From JBGCEZ01 sp045106735 (GTDB lineage Bacteria > Planctomycetota > Phycisphaerae > Phycisphaerales > SM1A02), in NCBI GenBank assembly GCA_045106735.1, contig JBGCEZ010000061.1, positions 1-15,191 on the forward strand: DNA of 15,191 nt, given 5' to 3'. Position 1 is the stretch's first letter; the number at the start of each line of letters is the position of its first letter. Below the pieces are notes generated by a model. It was not told where the DNA came from. It searched no databases and saw nothing but the letters and a program-made list of their open reading frames with translations. A program made the translations under genes and the position numbers. Positions 7,929 to 12,764 of the stretch are shown piece after piece.

Positions 7929-8594
7929 TCAGTAGGTCAGGGACAGAATGTCGGCATGCACAACGTTGTTCACCACTCCATCGTCCCAACCGCCCTCCAC
8001 GAGCGTGGATGCGGAGTCGTGGAGCGCCGCGGCGACGTGCCCGGCAAAGTGGGCGTCTCGCGCTGCTTCGTCCACGAAGACGTCATAGATGGCGAAGTTC
8101 GATGTGTCCAGCCGAATGGCGTACCACAGCAGCGTGCCCGGTTCGGTCTCACGCACGATCTCGGCTCCGGCGGTCAGGAATGCGGCCAGCGCGTCTTCCT
8201 GACCCGGCCGAGCGGTGAGTTGGATGTGGCAGGCCAACGTGGGCTTCGGTGCGGTGCTCGCGTCCCGGACATGCGACGAAAGAACTTGCGCATTGATGAT
8301 GTTGGGGACGACGCCGCCGTCCCACCCGCCCGCGACGAGGTCGGGCGCCTGCCCCTGCAATGCTGCGGCGACCTGACCGGCGAAGTGGGCCTGCCTCCCA
8401 TCGTCGTTCGCGAAGAAGTCGACGATCCGAAACGTGTCGTCTCCTTCTCGCTGCGCGATCCACTGGAGGGTCTGCGGCTCCGTCTCCTGGACGGCGGCCG
8501 CTCCGCCAGCGAGGAATCCGGCGAGCGCGTCGGCGGCCCCGGGCTTCGAGCGGATGAGGATCGAGGTCGACTCGAGCGGTGGTGAGATGGTCAT
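7929..8594 (-). CDS. Protein with two tandem ABM (antibiotic biosynthesis monooxygenase) domains
   Basis: The 221-residue protein is an internal duplication. Residues about 25-105 and 132-212 align without gaps with 43 identities in 81 positions. Both halves share ETEP-x-TL-x-W, then AHFAG-x-VAAAL, then LV-x-GGWD-x-GVV and end in an L-S. Each half is a small alpha/beta barrel of the dimeric ABM superfamily (cofactor-free oxygenases on quinols and polyketides, and also YgiN- and heme-degradation-type proteins). Fusion in tandem would mimic the usual homodimer in one chain. No signal peptide is seen, so it should act in the cytoplasm. The ATG follows AGGAG by eight bases on the minus strand. 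The promoter carries a near-perfect palindrome and a TetR gene follows, pointing to induction by a small molecule such as a quinone; the substrate itself is a guess. Confidence 0.9.
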   Translation of the reverse strand: MTISPPLESTSILIRSKPGAADALAGFLAGGAAAVQETEPQTLQWIAQREGDDTFRIVDFFANDDGRQAHFAGQVAAALQGQAPDLVAGGWDGGVVPNIINAQVLSSHVRDASTAPKPTLACHIQLTARPGQEDALAAFLTAGAEIVRETEPGTLLWYAIRLDTSNFAIYDVFVDEAARDAHFAGHVAAALHDSASTLVEGGWDDGVVNNVVHADILSLTY

Positions 8595-8625
8595 GCTGGT
8601 GGCTCCTGTGGGTTGAGGTTCAGTG

Positions 8626-8649
8626 ACTTTACCGAACGTTCGGTCAAGT
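8626..8649 (-). promoter_or_regulatory. Palindromic operator upstream of the ABM gene
   Basis: The core ACCGAACGTTCGGT (8631-8644) is a perfect 14-bp palindrome. It extends to a 24-bp dyad (ACTT...AAGT outside) with 11 of 12 arm positions paired; only 8630/8645 fails. It lies 32 bases before the ABM start codon and within the best promoter candidate, a typical site for a repressor dimer or pair of dimers. The adjacent TetR-family protein is the natural candidate; FtrA (AraC type) would be expected to prefer direct repeats. Confidence 0.8.
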
Positions 8650-8653
8650 GCAA
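8626..8653 (-). promoter_or_regulatory. Candidate promoter of the ABM-tetR unit
   Basis: On the minus strand TTGCAC (8653-8648) is followed after 16 bases by TAAAGT (8631-8626), which would start RNA near 8619 and leave a leader of about 25 bases containing the AGGAG. A run of six A (minus strand, 8672-8667) lies upstream where an UP element would be. The spacer is almost filled by the palindrome, so a bound repressor would block polymerase. The -35 match is poor (3 of 6). Confidence 0.4.
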
Positions 8654-8814
8654 GGCGACGCGTTCCTTTTTTCTGTGGGGACAGCTGAGAAGTGGCCTGG
8701 CGGGTCCTCAGAGGCGGTCAGCACGCGGTCAGGAGGCGGCGTGGCACGAATCCTCAACCGGTCCACCCGCCGACAGACGATCATCGAACCGGGGTTCATC
8801 GCCGATCGATGACG

Positions 8815-9798
8815 TCACCGTGCCGATCGGTCCGCGGCCTGGCCATGGAACGTCCGCCGGAACGCCGACGGCGTCGTCCCGAGCTCGCGTTTGAAATGAA
8901 GCCTCAGCAGCTGGGCATCCGAGAACCCCGACGCGTGGGCGACGGACTCGATCGAATCGTCCGTGGTCTCGAGCAGCGACTGCGCGAGCCGGACCCGCTC
9001 CCGTTGCAGCCAGCGATGGGGCGTGATGCCGGTGACGGCGTGGAAGCGCCGAGCGAACGTTCGCGGCGCGCACCCGGCGGCGTCGGCCATCGACTCGACG
9101 GTGTGCTCGTCCGCGACATGCACCCGCAGATGATCCAGGAACGCGTTGAAGTCGTCGGCCCGATGCTGCGACGACGGCGCCACCGCCGGCTCCACGAACT
9201 GCTGCTGCCCGCCAGCACGGTGGGGAGGTATGACCAAGCGCCGGGCCACGGTGTTCGCGACGGCGGCCCCGAAGTCGTCGCGGATGATCGCCAGCCCCAT
9301 GTCCAGGCCCGCCGCACTTCCCGCGGCCGTGATGACGCGGCCGTCCACCACGTACAACACGTCGGGGTCGACATCGACCTTCGGATACTGGCGAGCCAGA
9401 CGATCAGCCTCCATCCAATGCGTCGTCGCTCGCCGGCCGTCCAACAGCCCGCACGCGGCGAGGGCGAACGCGCCCGAACAGACCGATGCGATCCGTGCCC
9501 CGTCGTCGTGCGCCCGCACCAGTGCCCGCGCGAGTGGTGCCGGCACCGGGGCGTCCGGACCCCGCCACCCGGGAAGGATGATGGTGCCCGCACGGTCCAC
9601 CATTCGGAGCGTGTACGGAGCGTCGATCTGGACGCCGCCCATCGCTCGCAGCGGTCCAGGCTCGATGGCGGCCACCGAGTGGCGATACCACACTTCAAAC
9701 TCCGGCCGAGGCAGTCCGAAGAGTTCGACCATCGACGCAAACTCGAACGTGCGGAGCCCGTCGTAGGCCAGGGTCACGACATGGAGTGGATCACGCAT
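8815..9798 (-). CDS. ftrA: GlxA/FtrA-type AraC-family transcriptional regulator
   Basis: The 327-residue protein has the two-part plan of GlxA-like regulators. Residues about 5-190 form a DJ-1/PfpI (class I amidotransferase-like) domain with FEFASMVELFGLPRPEF near the start, a Cys-containing elbow (ASVCSGAF, Cys107) and TTHW (His127). A linker with PPHRAGGQQQF (about 191-201) follows. Residues about 221-319 form an AraC DNA-binding domain with two helix-turn-helix motifs, the second ending in the signature GFSDAQLLRLHFKRELGTTP. The pattern fits regulators named FtrA. It is divergent from a rhodanese gene 153 bases away, a pairing I recognise from other bacteria, so it probably activates that gene. 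The amidotransferase-like domain is thought to sense a ligand; none can be named. The start has no clear ribosome site but the first residues match the family. Confidence 0.93.
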   Translation of the reverse strand: MRDPLHVVTLAYDGLRTFEFASMVELFGLPRPEFEVWYRHSVAAIEPGPLRAMGGVQIDAPYTLRMVDRAGTIILPGWRGPDAPVPAPLARALVRAHDDGARIASVCSGAFALAACGLLDGRRATTHWMEADRLARQYPKVDVDPDVLYVVDGRVITAAGSAAGLDMGLAIIRDDFGAAVANTVARRLVIPPHRAGGQQQFVEPAVAPSSQHRADDFNAFLDHLRVHVADEHTVESMADAAGCAPRTFARRFHAVTGITPHRWLQRERVRLAQSLLETTDDSIESVAHASGFSDAQLLRLHFKRELGTTPSAFRRTFHGQAADRSAR

Positions 9799-9951
9799 GG
9801 CCGAATCTTACGGAACATTGTCATATCTGCCCCTCGAAATCGCGTCGCTGTTCTCCGAGGATCGTTTCAACGGCGGACGAATCGCCGCCCGGCCCAGTCG
9901 CGGCCGCCGAGTCCCTCCGACCGAACCGAACCCCCACCCGAGGAGTACCAG
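9799..9951. promoter_or_regulatory. Divergent control region between ftrA and the rhodanese gene
   Basis: This 153-base gap must hold the promoters of both genes. The part next to ftrA (about 9805-9845) is less GC-rich than its surroundings and is the best place for promoter elements and FtrA binding. I could not identify a reliable -10/-35 pair or a repeated operator motif by eye. Confidence 0.5.
9941..9945 (+). promoter_or_regulatory. Ribosome site setting a GTG start for the rhodanese
   Basis: AGGAG stands six bases before the GTG at 9952. It decides this start over the far upstream codons of the same long open frame, whose translation is antisense to ftrA. Confidence 0.75.
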
Positions 9952-10359
9952 GTGATCATCACGGCCAAGAACTTCGTGACCGAGACCGCTCCCGCCTCGC
10001 CCGACGAGACGGCGGCCCATCACGCCGAGCGATTCCGATTCAGCACCGATTGCTGGGACGTTCACCACGCCCTGCAATCCGCCGACCCCGGTTTCGTCCT
10101 CGTCGACGTCCGACCCTCCGAGCACTTCCGCGCGGGTCACATTGCGGGCTCGATCAACCTGCCCGTCGCGTCACTCGACGAAGCGCGACTCAAGTCGTTC
10201 GAAGCCGGGACGTTGTTCGTGGTGCTCTGTGCCGGCCCGCATTGCAACGGGGCAAGCCGAGCCGCCCTCCGTCTCGCCCGACTGGGGCGCCCCGTCAAGG
10301 AGATGTTGGGAGGGATCACGGGTTGGATCGACGAGGGCCACTCGCTCGTCACCACGTAG
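9952..10359 (+). CDS. Single-domain rhodanese (sulfurtransferase-like)
   Basis: Starting at GTG 9952 the product is 135 residues. After a short N-terminal helix region comes FSTDCWDVHHAL and then the rhodanese fold: VLVDVRPSEHFRAGHIAGS (about 49-67), INLP, and a catalytic loop VVLCAGPHCNGASR in which Cys98 sits five residues before Arg103, as in C-x5 rhodanese loops. Cys93 is a second cysteine in the same loop. It ends with GGITGWIDEG. Rhodaneses carry sulfur as a cysteine persulfide, commonly in cyanide or sulfide detoxification or sulfur transfer; the true donor and acceptor here are unknown. No signal peptide is present, so it is cytoplasmic. It is divergent from ftrA and probably its target. 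A decarboxylase gene follows on the same strand after 138 bases. Confidence 0.9.
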   Translation: MIITAKNFVTETAPASPDETAAHHAERFRFSTDCWDVHHALQSADPGFVLVDVRPSEHFRAGHIAGSINLPVASLDEARLKSFEAGTLFVVLCAGPHCNGASRAALRLARLGRPVKEMLGGITGWIDEGHSLVTT

Positions 10360-10485
10360 TGCGTGCGCGGCGATTCGCCCGCCCGCCCCAGGCACCGGCC
10401 GCCGCTCGCCATCTGCCGCCTGCCGTACACCGGTCACTGCAGCCATCTCCCACGCTGGCTGTTTGACAGTTCGCCTCGTCCCGCC

Positions 10486-10490
10486 AGGAG
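10486..10490 (+). promoter_or_regulatory. Ribosome site setting the decarboxylase start
   Basis: AGGAG with a seven-base spacer selects the ATG at 10498 within a frame that is open further upstream. Confidence 0.7.
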
Positions 10491-10497
10491 CCTCGAC

Positions 10498-11997
10498 ATG
10501 ACCGCCTCCTCCAGCTCGCCGTCGCCAGGCAACACCGCATCCGCCCGTGACACGGCGCACGACGACGCACCGTCGATGTCGAGCCTCGGGGACGGCCTCG
10601 CCGCCGCCGGTCGCATCCTCGGCGATTTCTACGATGACCTCGACGCGCGGCGGGTGGGGTCGGCCGTCAGCCCGGACGACGTGCTCCGTGAGCTCCAGGG
10701 CACAATCGGCGAGGACGGGGTCGGCCTCGACGCGGCGCTCGCCGACGTCGAAGACACCATCATCCCCGCGTCCATGGCGATCCCGCACCCGAAGTACCTC
10801 GGGCTCCTCAACACCTCGCCCATGGTCGGCGGAATCGTGGCCGACGCCCTGATCGCGGGCCTCAACAACAACGCGGGAGCCTGGGAACAGAGTCCCGCGT
10901 TCAGCGCGGCCGAGGCCGAGGCCATCGCATGCCTCAACCGAGTGCTTGGACTCCCCGCGGAGACCGAGGGGCTGGTGTTGCCCGGCGGCAGCTTCGCCAC
11001 CCTCCACGGGCTGCAGCTCGCCCGGCAGGCCATGCTTCCGGAGTGGCGCGAGCACGGGGTGCGGGCCCTGAGTGGCAACCCGCGCGTCTACGTCACGGAA
11101 GGCACGCACTTCTCCACCGCCCGCGCAGCGCACACCCTCGGCGTCGCGCGGAACGACGTGGTCCGCGTACCGGCGATCGGCCGCGGCCAGATGGATGACG
11201 CCGCCTTGGCCCGGATCATCGCCGACGATCGCGCCGCCGGAGCGATCCCCATGTGCGTCGTGGCCACGATCGGCACCACCGGGACCGGCGCGACCGATCC
11301 GGTGCCGGAGGTGGCGGCGGTCTGCCGCGATGCCGGCGTCTGGCTGCACGTCGATGCCTGCTACGGCGGGGCGGCGGCGTTGCTCGATGAATGCAATGAT
11401 CTGTTCGCCGGCCTGGACCAGGCCGACTCGGTGGCGATCGACCCGCACAAATGGTTCTTCGTTCCGCTGGTGGCGGGGGTGATCCTGACCCGGCACCCGG
11501 GACTTTCGTACGACGTCTTTAACATTGACGCGCCATACATCCCGACCCGCGACCTGGTCGACGGCTTTCAGCGCGGTCTTCCGACCTCGCGGCGCGCCGC
11601 CGGATTCGCCATCTGGATGACACTTCGAGTGCACGGCTTGCGAACGATTCGCGACGCCGTTCGTCGCAACAACGAACTGACCCGGAGACTGGAAGCGGGC
11701 CTCCGTGATGCCGGATTTCGTGTGATGCCCGACGGTCGACTGTCGATCGCGTGCGCGCGCTGGGAACCGAGCGATCAGAGCGACGCGGGACGGGATACGC
11801 TCCAACAGCGCATCGCCGATGCCGCCGTCGCCAAGGGCTTCGCCTGGTTCAGCATCACCCGTTCGGCCGGGCAGACCTGGCTTCGTCTGGCGATGGTGAA
11901 CATCCACACACGGGCGTCGGATGTCGACGAGCTCGTACGTGACCTGACGGTCACGGCGGCGGAAGTCGCCGAGACGACAAGGTCCGCTGCCGACTGA
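10498..11997 (+). CDS. Group II pyridoxal-phosphate-dependent decarboxylase
   Basis: The 499-residue protein belongs to the aromatic-L-amino-acid/glutamate decarboxylase (DDC) family and is of normal length. Key residues are visible. Lys318 in DPHKW binds the cofactor as a Schiff base. Asp286 in HVDACYGGAA pairs with the pyridine nitrogen. His204 in EGTHFS stacks on the ring. VATIGTTGTGATDP (about 255-268) is the usual loop before it. The N-terminal 30 residues are Ser/Ala-rich and probably disordered. PHPKYLGLLNTSP (about 97-109) is a substrate-side segment typical of the family. The substrate (aromatic amino acid, glutamate, aspartate, 2,4-diaminobutyrate or other) cannot be fixed from these motifs. 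A 138-base gap separates it from the rhodanese, so it may be in the same transcript or have its own promoter. Confidence 0.93.
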   Translation: MTASSSSPSPGNTASARDTAHDDAPSMSSLGDGLAAAGRILGDFYDDLDARRVGSAVSPDDVLRELQGTIGEDGVGLDAALADVEDTIIPASMAIPHPKYLGLLNTSPMVGGIVADALIAGLNNNAGAWEQSPAFSAAEAEAIACLNRVLGLPAETEGLVLPGGSFATLHGLQLARQAMLPEWREHGVRALSGNPRVYVTEGTHFSTARAAHTLGVARNDVVRVPAIGRGQMDDAALARIIADDRAAGAIPMCVVATIGTTGTGATDPVPEVAAVCRDAGVWLHVDACYGGAAALLDECNDLFAGLDQADSVAIDPHKWFFVPLVAGVILTRHPGLSYDVFNIDAPYIPTRDLVDGFQRGLPTSRRAAGFAIWMTLRVHGLRTIRDAVRRNNELTRRLEAGLRDAGFRVMPDGRLSIACARWEPSDQSDAGRDTLQQRIADAAVAKGFAWFSITRSAGQTWLRLAMVNIHTRASDVDELVRDLTVTAAEVAETTRSAAD

Positions 11998-12315
11998 GTG
12001 CGCCGTCGGACATGCTGGGCGTCATGATCACGCCGAAGTCTCCCCATCGCCCGCTACGCTCGCTGGAGACGGGGTGAAACGGCGAAGAGCAGGACGGACG
12101 TCATGCCGGACGCCGTCATCGCGCGCCGATCATTTCGCGTTCGCGCGCGAGGCGACGTCGGCACGAGGTCTCCCGCCGCCGGCGTAGCGTTCCGCGGGCC
12201 GCCGCCGGCCCCTACCCCAGCATCTTGGCCACACGACGACACCACGTGCCACGGTGCCCTGCAAGGCAAGGCGCGCCGCGGACGGGCCATGATGAACCGT
12301 CGCTCGGAGCCCCTC

Positions 12316-12538
12316 CAGGCAGGGGCCGACCACGGCCAGGCGCGAAAGCAGTTCGGAGAAGTCAACCGCTCCCGAGCCGTCCAGTTCCTGTGGGCATGCG
12401 TCGCACGACGCCGAACCTGGACGGGATGGAGAGGAGGTCGGCGAAGTCGACGATGCCGGACGCATCAGAGTCGCCGAAGCAGGGGGCTTCGAGTTCAAGC
12501 GTCGCACCGGGTGCGCCGCCGTGCTCCGGGTCTGACGG
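12316..12538 (-). pseudogene. Frameshifted dockerin-like C-terminal remnant
   Basis: On the minus strand, one frame reads PSDPEHGG...LEAPCFGDSDASGIVD and continues FADLLSIPSRFG up to about 12410. After a single extra base (within 12409-12406) the next frame continues CDACPQELDGSGAVD, then FSELLSRLAVVGPC, up to 12319. Joined, these match the dockerin-like tail of the intact protein at 4780-7170 position by position: C-x-GD-x-D-x-SG-x-VD, a DLL helix, then CD-x-x-CP, LDG-x-G-x-V and finally GPC. Both loops keep their acidic ligands, but the Trp of each Trp-Gly motif is gone and no stop follows directly. At most about 75 codons of sequence lie between the remnant and the second VPS10 stop, so the rest of the parent gene is missing or too decayed to recognise. 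A sequencing error could explain the frameshift but not the missing gene body. Confidence 0.7.
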
Positions 12539-12720
12539 CCCAGCGCGTGGGCAAGACCGGCGATCGATGGGAGCACATCGATGCCCATCCGATCGTTGTG
12601 CCGCGGGCGGTGATGGAGCCCACGGCCGACTCGACGGAAGACGCCGCTCTGGACGACCCGCCGGAGCACGAACGACGCCCGCCAGCCCCGGAGGACCGGC
12701 GGGCGATGGTCATCGTTCGG

Positions 12721-12746
12721 CCGGGACCGGCGTCAGCCGAGCCCGG
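12721..12746 (-). terminator. Hairpin after the second VPS10 gene
   Basis: A 5-bp outer stem (12721-12725 with 12742-12746) and a 4-bp inner stem (12728-12731 with 12736-12739) are separated by a 2x2 internal loop and closed by a 4-base loop. It starts 18 bases past the stop codon. No T-run follows, so it may be a weak or factor-dependent terminator, or an mRNA 3'-end stabiliser. Confidence 0.3.
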
Positions 12747-12764
12747 AACGTCAGCCCGATCGGA

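Larger units (their letters stand above)
11998..12764. other. Intergenic stretch with a gene remnant
   Basis: These 767 bases lie between the convergent decarboxylase and second VPS10 genes. They contain a frameshifted dockerin-like remnant (12316-12538, minus) and a hairpin (12721-12746). The part from 11998 to about 12310 holds no believable gene and no clear terminator for the decarboxylase; a weak 5-bp dyad (GGCGT...ACGCC, 12018-12034) is the only candidate. Long open frames on both strands here give Arg-rich text and look like GC-rich noise. Confidence 0.55.

Noticed and set aside
8667..8672. Run of six T as the tail of an intrinsic terminator
   Set aside because: The only hairpin before it is the operator palindrome, which is about 20 bases away, and no plus-strand gene ends there. 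On the minus strand it is an A-run suited to an UP element.
8692..10359. A 555-residue reading frame ending in the rhodanese
   Set aside because: The part before 9952 is antisense to ftrA and reads as Arg-rich noise. An AGGAG-GTG start at 9941-9954 defines the real 135-residue gene.
10463..10468. TTGACA as a -35 box for the decarboxylase
   Set aside because: The matching -10 position falls on the ribosome site (AGGAG) with no TATAAT-like hexamer, and RNA would start at the ATG itself.
10171..11907. A 578-residue minus-strand open frame
   Set aside because: It is the mirror of the decarboxylase and rhodanese coding sequence and has no recognisable domain; codon bias of GC-rich genes creates such frames.
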